Positions 29,737 to 38,611 of a stretch of DNA of 57,300 nt are shown in pieces; position 1 is the stretch's first letter; the number at the start of each line of letters is the position of its first letter. The DNA lies in NCBI GenBank assembly GCA_902523185.1, contig CABYYJ010000007.1, positions 1 through 57,300 of the forward strand. The letters run 5' to 3'. Source of the stretch: an uncultured Pelagibacteraceae bacterium (GTDB lineage: Bacteria > Pseudomonadota > Alphaproteobacteria > Pelagibacterales > Pelagibacteraceae). Below the pieces are notes generated by a model, which was given only the letters and a program-made list of their open reading frames with translations, was not told the origin of the DNA and made no database searches. The position numbers and the translations under genes are program-made.

Positions 29737-31041
29737 ATGTCTAGTGAAACTCTCAATACAGCAGGTGCATTTAGTCAGGCTAAAGATTTAAAAAATAGAA
29801 TTCTCTTCACAATTTTAATATTAAGTATTTATCGATTAGGAACTTATGTACCGTTAGCAGGAATTGACCCGGTAGCTTTAAAAGAAATAATGTCCTCAAG
29901 TCAAAAAGGTCTTCTTGGAATGTTTAACATGTTTTCAGGTGGAGCAGTCACAAGAATGGCTATTTTTGCCCTTGGAATTATGCCATATATTTCCTCTGCA
30001 ATTATAGTTCAGTTATTAACTGGAGTTTCAGATTATTTTAAGAATTTAAAAGAACAAGGTGAAATTGGTCGAAAAAAAATAACTCAAATTACCAGATACG
30101 GAACTGTTTTGATTGCTTTTCTCCAAGGGTATGGAGTAGCTGTTGGTTTGGAAAATGCAGGTAATTTAGTTAGCGAACCAGGAATGAGTTTTAGATTAAT
30201 CACAACAATATCTTTAGTAGCGGGTACAACTTTTTTAATGTGGCTTGGTGAACAAATAACATTAAGAGGAGTGGGTAATGGAATTTCCTTAATAATTTTT
30301 TCTGGAATAGTTGCAGAGATTCCTAGGGCTCTCGCTTCTACTTTTGAGCTAGGCAGAACTGGAGCATTATCCGCTTTAATGATTGTTGGAATATTTATTT
30401 TAGTTATATTTACAGTTTTATTCATTGTTTTTTTTGAACGTGCAATGAGAAAAATTTTGATAAATTATCCAAAAAGACAAGTCGGAAATAAAATGTATGG
30501 TGGAGAGTCTTCACACTTACCTTTAAAGATTAATACAGCTGGTGTAATCCCAGCTATATTTGCTTCAGCTTTATTATTGCTGCCGATCACAATTTCAAAC
30601 TTTGGATTTGCTCAATCGGATACATTTTTAAAAGTATCCTCAATGTTTACGCAAGGTCAACCTTTATATATGTTGCTTTATGCATCAGGGATAATATTTT
30701 TTGCTTTTTTTTATACATCAATAGTTTTTAATCCTAAGGAAACTGCTGAAAATCTCAGAAAGTATGGAGGATATATACCAGGTATAAGACCAGGTGAAAG
30801 AACAGCTGAATATATAGATACAATATTAATCCGTTTGACGACAGTAGGTTCAATTTATTTAACATTTGTTTGTTTAATGCCAGAATTTTTAATTGCTAAA
30901 TATCCAATACCCTTTTATTTAGGCGGAACCTCAATCTTAATTGTTGTTGTTGTAGCAATGGATACAGTGACTCAAGTACAGACAAGATTGATGAGTTCAC
31001 AATACGAGTCACTTATTAAGAAAACAAAATTTGGAAAATAA
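29737..31041 (+). CDS. secY: preprotein translocase subunit SecY
   Basis: Central pore of the SecYEG inner-membrane translocon, working with SecE (encoded upstream at 6887) and SecA. The 434-residue protein has ten predicted membrane helices. Family motifs include 'LGIMPYISSAIIVQLL' (about 77-92), 'GVGNGISLIIFSGIV' (about 178-192) and the cytoplasmic loop 'PGIRPGERTAEYID' (about 348-361). adk follows after six bases. Confidence 0.98.
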   Translation: MSSETLNTAGAFSQAKDLKNRILFTILILSIYRLGTYVPLAGIDPVALKEIMSSSQKGLLGMFNMFSGGAVTRMAIFALGIMPYISSAIIVQLLTGVSDYFKNLKEQGEIGRKKITQITRYGTVLIAFLQGYGVAVGLENAGNLVSEPGMSFRLITTISLVAGTTFLMWLGEQITLRGVGNGISLIIFSGIVAEIPRALASTFELGRTGALSALMIVGIFILVIFTVLFIVFFERAMRKILINYPKRQVGNKMYGGESSHLPLKINTAGVIPAIFASALLLLPITISNFGFAQSDTFLKVSSMFTQGQPLYMLLYASGIIFFAFFYTSIVFNPKETAENLRKYGGYIPGIRPGERTAEYIDTILIRLTTVGSIYLTFVCLMPEFLIAKYPIPFYLGGTSILIVVVVAMDTVTQVQTRLMSSQYESLIKKTKFGK

Positions 31042-31047
31042 AGCCCA

Positions 31048-31620
31048 ATGAATATTGTAATCTTTGGACCTCCTGGCGCTGGTAAAGGAACTCAGTCTAA
31101 ATTTATTGTAAATAAATATAACCTATATCAACTTTCAACAGGAGATCTGTTACGTAATGAAATAAAGAATAAAACTGAATTGGGGTCGGAAATTTCATCC
31201 ATAATGAATGCAGGAGATCTTGTATCAGATAATATAGTTAGCGAACTTATAGAAAAATTTATCTCTAATAATAAATACAAAAATAAAATAATATTCGATG
31301 GATATCCCAGAAATTTAAAACAGGCAAAAAATCTTGATAAGATGTTAAGATCGCATGGACAAAAAATCGATATAGTTTTGAAACTGTCTGTAACGTTAGA
31401 AACTGTAAAAAAAAGAATTTTAGAAAGGCAGAACCAAGAAAAAAGGGCAGATGATAATGAAGAAATTGCAATTAAAAGATATAAAACTTACGAAAATTCA
31501 TCTTTACCAATTTTAGACTATTACAAGGGATTTGATTTATTAAAAGTTGTTAATGGCGAGTCTACTATCTCCGAAATTAACGCTGAAATTAGCGACTTAA
31601 TTGACGCTTTGAAGGGTTGA
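31048..31620 (+). CDS. adk: adenylate kinase (short LID form)
   Basis: Interconverts ATP + AMP and 2 ADP. The 190-residue product has the P-loop GPPGAGKGT (7-15), 'STGDLLRNEI' and the AMP-binding 'IIFDGYPRNLKQAKNLD' (about 78-94). The long LID insert of the 214-residue E. coli enzyme is missing ('RILERQNQEKRADDNEE' stands in its place), so it is the short variant. Its last codons overlap the -35 element of a candidate promoter for the next operon. Confidence 0.96.
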   Translation: MNIVIFGPPGAGKGTQSKFIVNKYNLYQLSTGDLLRNEIKNKTELGSEISSIMNAGDLVSDNIVSELIEKFISNNKYKNKIIFDGYPRNLKQAKNLDKMLRSHGQKIDIVLKLSVTLETVKKRILERQNQEKRADDNEEIAIKRYKTYENSSLPILDYYKGFDLLKVVNGESTISEINAEISDLIDALKG

Positions 31621-31644
31621 CTTTAAATGATTACTCAATATAAA
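31617..31644 (+). promoter_or_regulatory. candidate sigma-70 promoter of rpsM-rpsK-rpoA-rplQ
   Basis: TTGACT (31617-31622, overlapping the adk stop codon), 16-base spacer, TATAAA (31639-31644). Both boxes match consensus at five of six or nearly so. Transcription would start near 31651, about 20 bases before rpsM. The 50-base adk-rpsM gap is one of the few real gaps in the cluster, which supports a separate start for the alpha operon. Confidence 0.5.
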
Positions 31645-31670
31645 TACGCAAGATATTAACAATCACATTT

Positions 31671-32054
31671 ATGGCTCGTATAGCAGGAATTAATATTCCA
31701 CAGAACAAAGTAGTAAGTATAGCTTTAACCTACATTCATGGTATTGGCCCACATTCTTCAAAACTTATTTGTGAAAAGTTGAAAATATCATCTTCAAAAA
31801 GGGTAAATGAGTTATCTGAAGACGAAGTATTAAAAATAAGAGAATTTATAGACGCTAATCATAAAGTTGAGGGAGATTTAAGGAGAGAAGTTTCAGTGAA
31901 CATTAAAAGATTAGTTGATCTCGCTTGTTATAGAGGTACTAGACACAAGAAAAAACTTCCAGTTAGGGGCCAAAGAACACAATGTAATGCAAGGACCCGT
32001 AAAGGAAAAGCTATTGCCATCGCTGGAAAAAAATTAACACCACTTAAAAAATAA
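31671..32054 (+). CDS. rpsM: 30S ribosomal protein S13
   Basis: Head protein that contacts P-site tRNA and the 50S subunit through bridges with L5. The 127-residue product starts '[20 protein letters not shown]' and has '[14 protein letters not shown]'-like residues (actual '[17 protein letters not shown]', about 83-99) and '[15 protein letters not shown]' (about 103-117), with a basic tail. First gene of the alpha operon, it follows the candidate promoter within adk. Confidence 0.98.
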   Translation: MARIAGINIPQNKVVSIALTYIHGIGPHSSKLICEKLKISSSKRVNELSEDEVLKIREFIDANHKVEGDLRREVSVNIKRLVDLACYRGTRHKKKLPVRGQRTQCNARTRKGKAIAIAGKKLTPLKK

Positions 32055-32056
32055 AA

Positions 32057-32503
32057 ATGAACAAGAAAAACGAAAAAACTGAAAAAAAAACCGAGTCTAA
32101 AAAACCTGATCTAAAAAAATTAAGTACATTTAAAAAAAAGAAGAAAATTAAAAAGAATATAACTACCGGTATCGCTTACGTTTATTCAACTTTCAATAAT
32201 ACAATTATTTCAATAGCTGATGAGAGTGGTAATGTAATATCCTGGTCTTCCGCGGGCGCTAAAGGATTTAAAGGTTCAAGAAAATCTACACCTTATGCAG
32301 CTCAAATAGCTGCGGACGATGCTGGATCTAAAGCATATGAGCAGGGACTTAGAACTTTGACAGTTCAAGTAAAGGGTCCAGGATCTGGTCGCGAAACAGC
32401 TTTAAGATCGCTACAATCTAGAGGATTCAAAATTACCTCAATCAAAGATACTACACCAATGCCACATAACGGAGCACGACCACCAAAACGAAGGAGAGTA
32501 TAA
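32057..32503 (+). CDS. rpsK: 30S ribosomal protein S11 with N-terminal Lys-rich extension
   Basis: Platform protein near the Shine-Dalgarno/anti-Shine-Dalgarno helix. The core ('[20 protein letters not shown]' about 38-57; '[18 protein letters not shown]' about 111-128; '[16 protein letters not shown]') is normal. The protein is 148 residues, about 20 longer than E. coli S11 (129), because of a strongly basic Lys/Glu N-terminal extension (1-35). ATG at 32057 lies two bases after rpsM; an internal start would need a non-ATG codon. Confidence 0.97.
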   Translation: MNKKNEKTEKKTESKKPDLKKLSTFKKKKKIKKNITTGIAYVYSTFNNTIISIADESGNVISWSSAGAKGFKGSRKSTPYAAQIAADDAGSKAYEQGLRTLTVQVKGPGSGRETALRSLQSRGFKITSIKDTTPMPHNGARPPKRRRV

Positions 32504-33538
32504 ATGCAAACAACATCAAATATAATAGATAAAAATTGGAAAGCTTTAATCAAACCAAGCAAACTAGAAATAACTAGTAACGATGATAAAACTGTGGCCA
32601 AAGTCGTTGCAGAACCACTTGAAAAAGGATTCGGTCAAACTATAGGAAATTCTTTACGAAGAATATTATTATCATCAATTCAAGGAGCGGCAGTAACTGC
32701 GATACAAATAGACGGAGTACTGCATGAATTTTCCTCAATTAAGGGCGTTAGGGAGGATGTTACCGATATAGTTTTAAATGTTAAGAATTTAGCAATTAAA
32801 TCATCCTCATCGAGTCCAAAAAAAATTATTTTAGATATTAAAGGCCCTAAAGAAGTAAAAGCAAAAGACATAACCCTAGTTCCTGAGGTAGAAATACTTA
32901 ATCCAGAACAAACAATTTGTAATTTAGACGAAAAAACAAATTTTCACATGGAATTAATGGTGAGCACAGGAAAAGGTTACGTTCAAGCTCCAAAAAATAA
33001 ATCTGAAGATAGTCCATTAGGTCTTATTTCAATAGATTCTCTTTTCAGTCCAGTCAAAAAAGTTTCTTTTTCTGTAGAAAACACAAGAGCAGGGAGCGCA
33101 CTTGATTATGACAAATTAATAATGACAGTTGAAACTAACGGAACTGTTGATGCTGAAGATGCAATAGCATATTCAGCCAGAATATTCCAAGATCAATTAT
33201 CAATGTTTGTCAACTTTGAAGATCCACAGGAAGTTGTAAAAGAAGTCAAATCAACTGAACCTGAATTTAATAGAAACCTACTTAAAAGAGTTGAGGAATT
33301 AGAACTTTCAGTAAGATCAATGAACTGTCTTAAAAATGATAATATTATTTATATTGGGGATCTTGTTCAAAAAACAGAGCCAGAGATGCTTCGAACTCCA
33401 AATTTTGGAAGAAAATCACTGAATGAAATAAAAGAAGTTTTAAATACTATGTCATTATACCTAGGCATGGAAATCCCTAATTGGCCACCAGACAATATTG
33501 CTGAATTATCTAAAAAACTTGAAGAAAATAATTATTAA
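32504..33538 (+). CDS. rpoA: RNA polymerase alpha subunit
   Basis: Dimerises to scaffold beta and beta'. The C-terminal domain contacts UP elements and activators. The 344-residue product has the N-terminal dimerisation domain ('[20 protein letters not shown]', about 36-55) and the alpha-CTD ('[17 protein letters not shown]' to '[18 protein letters not shown]', about 262-310). Normal length. It abuts rpsK and shares one base with rplQ. Confidence 0.98.
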   Translation: MQTTSNIIDKNWKALIKPSKLEITSNDDKTVAKVVAEPLEKGFGQTIGNSLRRILLSSIQGAAVTAIQIDGVLHEFSSIKGVREDVTDIVLNVKNLAIKSSSSSPKKIILDIKGPKEVKAKDITLVPEVEILNPEQTICNLDEKTNFHMELMVSTGKGYVQAPKNKSEDSPLGLISIDSLFSPVKKVSFSVENTRAGSALDYDKLIMTVETNGTVDAEDAIAYSARIFQDQLSMFVNFEDPQEVVKEVKSTEPEFNRNLLKRVEELELSVRSMNCLKNDNIIYIGDLVQKTEPEMLRTPNFGRKSLNEIKEVLNTMSLYLGMEIPNWPPDNIAELSKKLEENNY

Positions 33539-33987
33539 TGAGACATAATATTGGTTATAGAAAATTAAATAAAACAAGTGAACATAGAAAAGCATTATTT
33601 AAGAATATGCTTAATTCATTAATTAAATATGAGCAAATAGTTACCACTCTTCCAAAAGCCAAAGAGCTAAAACCTCAAATAGATAAAGTAATAACAATTG
33701 GTAAAAAAAATGATTTAAGTAACAAAAAAAGGCTTTTTTCAAAACTTCAAGATAAAAAATCTGTCACAAAAGTTTTCAATGAACTATCTAAAAGATACAG
33801 TTCAAGAAAAGGTGGCTATTCGAGAGTATTAAAAGCTGGTTTTAGAACTGGGGATGACGCGCCTATGGCTGTTATTGAACTGGTCGATAGAAATCCAGAG
33901 GCGAAAAAAATTGATAAACCTAAAAAAATTGAAACAAAAGAAAAATCTAAAGAACCTCAAGAAAAACAAAAAGTAGCAAGCAAATAA
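33538..33987 (+). CDS. rplQ: 50S ribosomal protein L17 with Lys/Glu-rich tail
   Basis: Located near the exit tunnel. The 149-residue product has the family N-terminus '[20 protein letters not shown]' (about 2-21), '[19 protein letters not shown]' (about 30-48) and '[17 protein letters not shown]' (about 96-112). A charged low-complexity tail (about 122-149: [17 protein letters not shown]) lengthens it relative to E. coli (127). Last gene of the 28.7-kb translation/transcription cluster. Confidence 0.97.
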   Translation: MRHNIGYRKLNKTSEHRKALFKNMLNSLIKYEQIVTTLPKAKELKPQIDKVITIGKKNDLSNKKRLFSKLQDKKSVTKVFNELSKRYSSRKGGYSRVLKAGFRTGDDAPMAVIELVDRNPEAKKIDKPKKIETKEKSKEPQEKQKVASK

Positions 33988-33997
33988 TTTAGCTTTC

Positions 33998-34897
33998 ATG
34001 CGCAAATCTTTTATTGTTGACGAAGATTTTAATGACTCTCGTCTAGACAGGTGGTTTAAACAAAAAGTAATAAATTTACCACACTCTTTAATAGAAAAAA
34101 TTATTAGACAAAATAAAATTAAAGTTAATAAAAAAAAAATTAAGTCTTCTCATAGACTAAGAACTGGAGATGTAGTCGAGGTTTTTGATATAAATAAATT
34201 TAAACCTATAGATAATAATGAAAAGATTAAGTATTTACCCAAAAAAAAAGAGATAGGTTCTTACGATAAACATGTTTTAGAGGATAATGAAAATTTTATA
34301 GTAATAAACAAACCAACAGGACTACCAGTTCAATCAGGTACTAAATCACTAAAAAATATAATTGATATTCTTAAAAATACGAAATATTTTGAAAACTCAA
34401 AGCCGTTTATTGTCCATAGACTTGATAAAGAAACTTCAGGAATTCTTATAATTGCTAAAAATAGAAAATTTGCCCAACTTTTTACATCATTGTTTAGATT
34501 AAGAAAAATTCATAAAACCTATTTAGCTATTGTGTATGGAAAAGTTAATAAATCAATTAAGATTATGAGAGATAATCTTATTTATATTGAGAAAAATAAG
34601 AAAATTACTCAAAAAGCTATTTCAAATTTAAAAATAATTAGATCGGGTGAAGATTATACATTTTTAGAGCTTAATCCAATTACAGGAAGAAAACATCAAC
34701 TTCGTAAGCAATTATTAAATATAGGAAATCCCATAGTCGGAGATGACAAATATTTTCTTTATAATAGAAAACGAATTAAAATTCGAAATCTAATGCTGCA
34801 TGCTCATAAGATTAAGTTTATGATAAATAATGTTCAATATAATTTTAAAGCAAATTACGATAGTATTTTTGAAGATTTCGTTAAAAAAAATTTCTAA
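33998..34897 (+). CDS. rluC: RluA-family rRNA pseudouridine synthase (RluC-like)
   Basis: Converts uridines to pseudouridine in structured RNA, most likely 23S rRNA. The 299-residue protein has an N-terminal S4 RNA-binding domain (about 1-75) and a catalytic domain with the RluA signature 'VHRLDKETSGILIIAKN' (about 139-155), whose aspartate is the nucleophile, plus 'LNPITGRKHQLRKQL' (about 225-239). The S4 domain suggests RluC or RluD. Sequence alone does not settle which uridines are targeted. It starts 10 bases after rplQ and overlaps convergent lipB by four bases. Confidence 0.85.
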   Translation: MRKSFIVDEDFNDSRLDRWFKQKVINLPHSLIEKIIRQNKIKVNKKKIKSSHRLRTGDVVEVFDINKFKPIDNNEKIKYLPKKKEIGSYDKHVLEDNENFIVINKPTGLPVQSGTKSLKNIIDILKNTKYFENSKPFIVHRLDKETSGILIIAKNRKFAQLFTSLFRLRKIHKTYLAIVYGKVNKSIKIMRDNLIYIEKNKKITQKAISNLKIIRSGEDYTFLELNPITGRKHQLRKQLLNIGNPIVGDDKYFLYNRKRIKIRNLMLHAHKIKFMINNVQYNFKANYDSIFEDFVKKNF

Positions 34898-35505
34898 ATG
34901 TTTTCGATATTTTTTGAAAAAATTTCAGCTAACTTTTTTTCATAATTATTTATTTTAATTTTTCTTTCTTGAAATACCGAAGTGACGTTTTTGTTACTTA
35001 AGCCACAAGGAATAATTTTCAAATATTGATTTAGATTATTTGAAATATTTATTGAGCATCCATGATATGCAACCCATCTTGATATTCTTATACCAATTGC
35101 AGCAATTTTTTTTGAATTTACCCAAATACCAATATTTTTTTTATCTTTTTTAGCATTAATTTTATAAATTCTTAAAAATTGAATTATGCTATTTTCAATC
35201 ACACTTATAAATTTTCTTATATCTTTTTTCCTATTATTAAGATTGATTACAAAGTAAACAATTTTTTGACCGGGGTTGTGAAGAGTTATTTTACCTCCTC
35301 TATTTGTTTGAACTATTTTAATTTTTTTGTCTAATATTTCTTTTTTATTAAATCTTACTCCAGCTGTATAAGTTATTGGATGTTCTAAAATCCATAATAA
35401 TTCTCTTTTTTTACCATTTTTTACTTGCTCTACTCTTTTATTGAGAAAAAGCATCGCCATTTTATAGGATATGCGTTTTTTACTGATTTTGATTTCTACA
35501 CTCAT
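34894..35505 (-). CDS. lipB: octanoyl-[acyl-carrier-protein]:protein octanoyltransferase
   Basis: Transfers octanoate from acyl carrier protein to lipoyl domains of 2-oxoacid dehydrogenases and the glycine cleavage H protein, the first step of endogenous lipoylation. The 203-residue product has the family signature 'NRGGKITLHNPGQ' (about 68-80) and the catalytic Lys133 ('SKKIAAIGIR') and Cys167 ('KIIPCGL'). Compact but complete. It is divergent from mgtE, with 60 bases between, and convergent with rluC. Confidence 0.93.
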   Translation of the reverse strand: MSVEIKISKKRISYKMAMLFLNKRVEQVKNGKKRELLWILEHPITYTAGVRFNKKEILDKKIKIVQTNRGGKITLHNPGQKIVYFVINLNNRKKDIRKFISVIENSIIQFLRIYKINAKKDKKNIGIWVNSKKIAAIGIRISRWVAYHGCSINISNNLNQYLKIIPCGLSNKNVTSVFQERKIKINNYEKKLAEIFSKNIENI

Positions 35506-35529
35506 TTAAATTGAATTTTACCATTTTAT

Positions 35530-35542
35530 AGACTAATAGTCT
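35530..35542. promoter_or_regulatory. 13-bp palindrome between lipB and mgtE (possible operator)
   Basis: AGACTA-A-TAGTCT is a perfect inverted repeat with a one-base centre, midway in the 60-base divergent gap and 24 bases before the mgtE ATG. The placement fits a repressor site or an RNA hairpin. No regulator is identified and chance is possible. Confidence 0.25.
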
Positions 35543-35565
35543 CAAAAAAACTTTAAGAGGTATTT

Positions 35566-36945
35566 ATGGCTTTACCAAAATCATCTGAAACGAAAAAAGT
35601 CAACTTGGATTTTAATAAGGAGTTTATCAATACTTTCACTCAAAATATTGAGAGAGGAAACGTTGAGTTTGTCAATCAAACACTTAAAGATCTACATGAG
35701 GCTGATGTAGCTAATCTAATTGAAAACCTAACTTCAGATACAAGAACAAAGCTTATTGAGATTGAGTCATTTAATATTGATCCAGAGATTTTTATTGAAT
35801 TAAACGAGTCTATTCAGAGCGAGGTATTGCAATTACTCTCTATCGAATCTCTAATAAAGATAATAAAGCGTTTAGAGTCTGATGATGCAATAAAAATTCT
35901 TGAAAATTTATCTAAGGAGACAAAAGAAAAAGTTTTAGAAAAACTTCCTCCCAAAGATAAGTTTCTTTTGCAAGAAGGACTTAGTTATCCAGAAGACTCC
36001 GCTGCTAGAATAATGCAAAGGGAATTTACAGCAGTCCCTAGTAATTGGACTGTAGGTCAGACTATAGATTATCTAAGAGAAGACAAAGATCTACCAGAAG
36101 AATTTTTAGAAATATTTATAGTAGATAATGACTTTAAACCCATCGGAACCGTTCCTTCTTCAAGAGTTTTAAGAACATCTAGGGATTTGAAAATGAGTTC
36201 TATAATGAGGGAAATGCCAGTTTTAATTTCAGTAAATATGGACAAAGAAGAAGTTGGTCTTACTTTTGAAAACTACAACTTAGTTTCTGCAGGAGTAGTG
36301 AATAAAGAAAATAAACTAGTTGGAATGATTACAGCAGATGATGTTGTTACTGTTGTTCAAGAAGAAGCCGAGGAAGATGCATTGCGTTTAGCCGGGGTAG
36401 GTGACGAGGAAATTACTGATAGTGTAATGCTTAAAACTAAAAGAAGATTTAATTGGTTATTACTAAATTTGTTTACTGCTTTACTTGCTACTTGGGTAAT
36501 AAGTTTCTTTGGAGCATCAATAGAGCAGATGGTTGCTTTAGCTTTTTTAATGCCAATAGTAGCATCAATGGGAGGGAATGCCGGTATGCAAACGTTAGCA
36601 GTTACAATACGTGCTATAGCTACAAAAGAATTATCAAAAAGTAATTTTAACCGAGTTGTTGGAAAAGAATTTCTAATAGGTATTTTAAATGGTATTATTT
36701 TTGCAATAATCACTGCAATAATAGTTCAATTGTGGTTTAAAGAATTAAATCTTTCTCTATTAATAGGAATTTCAATGATATTAAATATGATCGTTGCAGG
36801 TTTATTTGGAATTTTAGTTCCAGTTTCGCTAAAAAAATTAAATATTGATCCTGCTTTAGCTTCAAGTGTTTTTGTAACAACTATTACAGATGTTATTGGC
36901 TTTCTTTCTTTTCTAGGTTTAGGATCTTTTTATTTTCTTAATTAG
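35566..36945 (+). CDS. mgtE: magnesium transporter MgtE
   Basis: Mg2+-gated channel in the inner membrane. The 459-residue protein has an alpha-helical N domain (about 25-140; low-cost superhelical repeats such as 'LHEADVANLIENL'), a CBS pair (about 145-265, 'SAARIMQREFTAVPSNWTVG') that senses Mg2+, a plug helix, and five membrane helices (about 290-458). The pore signature GGNAGMQT is at 336-343. Length is normal. Its stop overlaps the convergent panC stop by four bases. An AGAGGT-like Shine-Dalgarno precedes the ATG. Confidence 0.95.
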   Translation: MALPKSSETKKVNLDFNKEFINTFTQNIERGNVEFVNQTLKDLHEADVANLIENLTSDTRTKLIEIESFNIDPEIFIELNESIQSEVLQLLSIESLIKIIKRLESDDAIKILENLSKETKEKVLEKLPPKDKFLLQEGLSYPEDSAARIMQREFTAVPSNWTVGQTIDYLREDKDLPEEFLEIFIVDNDFKPIGTVPSSRVLRTSRDLKMSSIMREMPVLISVNMDKEEVGLTFENYNLVSAGVVNKENKLVGMITADDVVTVVQEEAEEDALRLAGVGDEEITDSVMLKTKRRFNWLLLNLFTALLATWVISFFGASIEQMVALAFLMPIVASMGGNAGMQTLAVTIRAIATKELSKSNFNRVVGKEFLIGILNGIIFAIITAIIVQLWFKELNLSLLIGISMILNMIVAGLFGILVPVSLKKLNIDPALASSVFVTTITDVIGFLSFLGLGSFYFLN

Positions 36946-37757
36946 ATATTATCGATTAATCTTATATTTTTGATATAATATGCAAAAAATAAATTGAAAT
37001 TTTTATTCGATTTTAGAATTCTTTTAAAACTTTTAATATTATAATTTTCTACATAATCTATTTTGTTTGCACCTAAATTTATTAAATCTATTCTTATTTT
37101 ATTTATGTTAAATAAATTATAATTTTTTCTTATTTTTTTCTTTAAGTTTCTTAGATAATTATAAATATTAGATGCAACCTCAATTTGATTTTTATTTAAT
37201 TTAGAATTTCTTGATGAACAGGCCACTCCATTATTTTCTCTAATAGTTTCACATTCGATTATTCGAGATTTAATCTTTCTTTTTTCAATGTGCTTTTTAA
37301 TTAGAAAAAGTTGCTGATAGTCCTTTTTTCCTAAATATATACATTTAGGTTTAATTATTTCTATAAACCTGTTTACTACATTTAATACACCTTCAAAATG
37401 ACCTTTTCTAAATTTACCACATAATTTTTTTGATGATTTATCTAAGAAAATTTTATTTTGAGGTTTAAATCCGTATATGTCTTTTGATGTTGGAATATAT
37501 AAGTAATCGATTCTCAATTTTTTTAACAATTTAATATCTTGTGTTTTTTTTCTTGGATAGGTTCTAAAATCTCTTTTTTTATTAAATTGTTTTGGATTCA
37601 CAAAAATAGATACTAAAGTTTTTAGCCTAGATTTTTTTGATTTTTTGATCAATGAAATGTGCCCTTTATGCAATGCACCCATTGTTGGCACAAATGAAAT
37701 CCCTTTAGTTTTTAAAATCTCTTTTTGAAGGGTATGTTTATCTTTAAATATTTTCAT
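36942..37757 (-). CDS. panC: pantothenate synthetase
   Basis: Joins D-pantoate and beta-alanine with ATP to give pantothenate, the precursor of coenzyme A. The 271-residue product has 'FVPTMGALHKGH' (22-33, HxGH nucleotide motif H30/H33), 'SIFVNPKQFN' (50-59), 'YLGKKDYQQLFLIKKH' (about 156-171) and 'ACSSRNSKLN' (about 193-202). It ends with the family 'IRLIDN'. It is slightly shorter than E. coli PanC (283) and very rich in Lys and Asn. panB is not adjacent. It is divergent from galU. Confidence 0.93.
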   Translation of the reverse strand: MKIFKDKHTLQKEILKTKGISFVPTMGALHKGHISLIKKSKKSRLKTLVSIFVNPKQFNKKRDFRTYPRKKTQDIKLLKKLRIDYLYIPTSKDIYGFKPQNKIFLDKSSKKLCGKFRKGHFEGVLNVVNRFIEIIKPKCIYLGKKDYQQLFLIKKHIEKRKIKSRIIECETIRENNGVACSSRNSKLNKNQIEVASNIYNYLRNLKKKIRKNYNLFNINKIRIDLINLGANKIDYVENYNIKSFKRILKSNKNFNLFFAYYIKNIRLIDNI

Positions 37758-37795
37758 TTCTATAAAGCAATGATAATAATTATTATAAGAATCAT

Positions 37796-38611
37796 ATGAT
37801 AAAACAAGCCATTATTCCATTAGCAGGTTTAGGGACTAGATTGCTTCCTTTGACAAGTGTAATGCCAAAAGAGTTGATGCCTATCAATGGTAAACCGAAT
37901 TTACAATATATATTAGATGAATGCATTGAAGCAGGTGTAAAGGAATTTATATTTATAATTTCAAAAAAAAAACTATCGATTAAAAAATATTTTTTTAATG
38001 ACAATTTTTATAAAAAGATAATAAAAAAAAAGAAAGATAAAAGACTACTTGAAGAATATAAAAAAATAAAAAGATATCAGAAAATGATAAAATTTGTTTA
38101 TCAAAACAAGCCAAAAGGTACAGGTGATGCAGTTCTAAAATGCCAAAAATTTATAAAAAGTAAATATTTTTTAATGCTCTTACCCGATGACTTAATAATA
38201 AAAAATAATTGTTCAAAAGAAATGATACGACTACATAAAAAAACTAAAGGTTCTATAATTGCTACAAAAAGAGTAGAGAGAAAAACAGTATCAAGATGGG
38301 GAATTTTATCGATCCAAAATAAAAAAAAAAGCTATTTTCGAATTAAAGATGTTGTAGAGAAACCTAGCATCAAAAAAGCGCCATCAAATTTTGCAATTAT
38401 TGGAAGATATATATTGCCAACAAAAATTTTTAGTGAAATCAAAAAATTAAAACCTGGTCAAGGAGGAGAAATACATATTACTGACGCAATTAGAAGTTTA
38501 ATTAAAAAAGATTATAAATTTTACGGAAATATTTTTAAAGGGAAATATTTAGATTGTGGAACTTTAAGTGGATATATAAATTCAGGAATTCAAATATCTA
38601 AGGGAAATTAA
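37796..38611 (+). CDS. galU: UTP-glucose-1-phosphate uridylyltransferase
   Basis: Makes UDP-glucose from UTP and glucose-1-phosphate. The 271-residue product has the nucleotidyltransferase signature 'LAGLGTRLLPLTSVMPKELM' (9-28), 'NKPKGTGDAVL' (about 103-113), 'LLPDDLII' (Mg2+ aspartates) and 'PGQGGEIHITDAI' (about 221-233). It is about 30 residues shorter than E. coli GalU (302) but has all catalytic segments. The stop codon touches the start of ugd, so the two steps to UDP-glucuronate are encoded together. Confidence 0.92.
   Translation: MIKQAIIPLAGLGTRLLPLTSVMPKELMPINGKPNLQYILDECIEAGVKEFIFIISKKKLSIKKYFFNDNFYKKIIKKKKDKRLLEEYKKIKRYQKMIKFVYQNKPKGTGDAVLKCQKFIKSKYFLMLLPDDLIIKNNCSKEMIRLHKKTKGSIIATKRVERKTVSRWGILSIQNKKKSYFRIKDVVEKPSIKKAPSNFAIIGRYILPTKIFSEIKKLKPGQGGEIHITDAIRSLIKKDYKFYGNIFKGKYLDCGTLSGYINSGIQISKGN

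Noticed and set aside
35506-35565. Possible magnesium riboswitch (M-box) ahead of mgtE
   Set aside because: Only 60 bases separate mgtE from lipB, far too short for an M-box, and no matching structure is visible.
37773-37786. ATAATAATTATTAT palindrome in the panC-galU divergent gap
   Set aside because: Composed only of A and T in an AT-rich gap. Such palindromes are expected by chance and no regulator is suggested.
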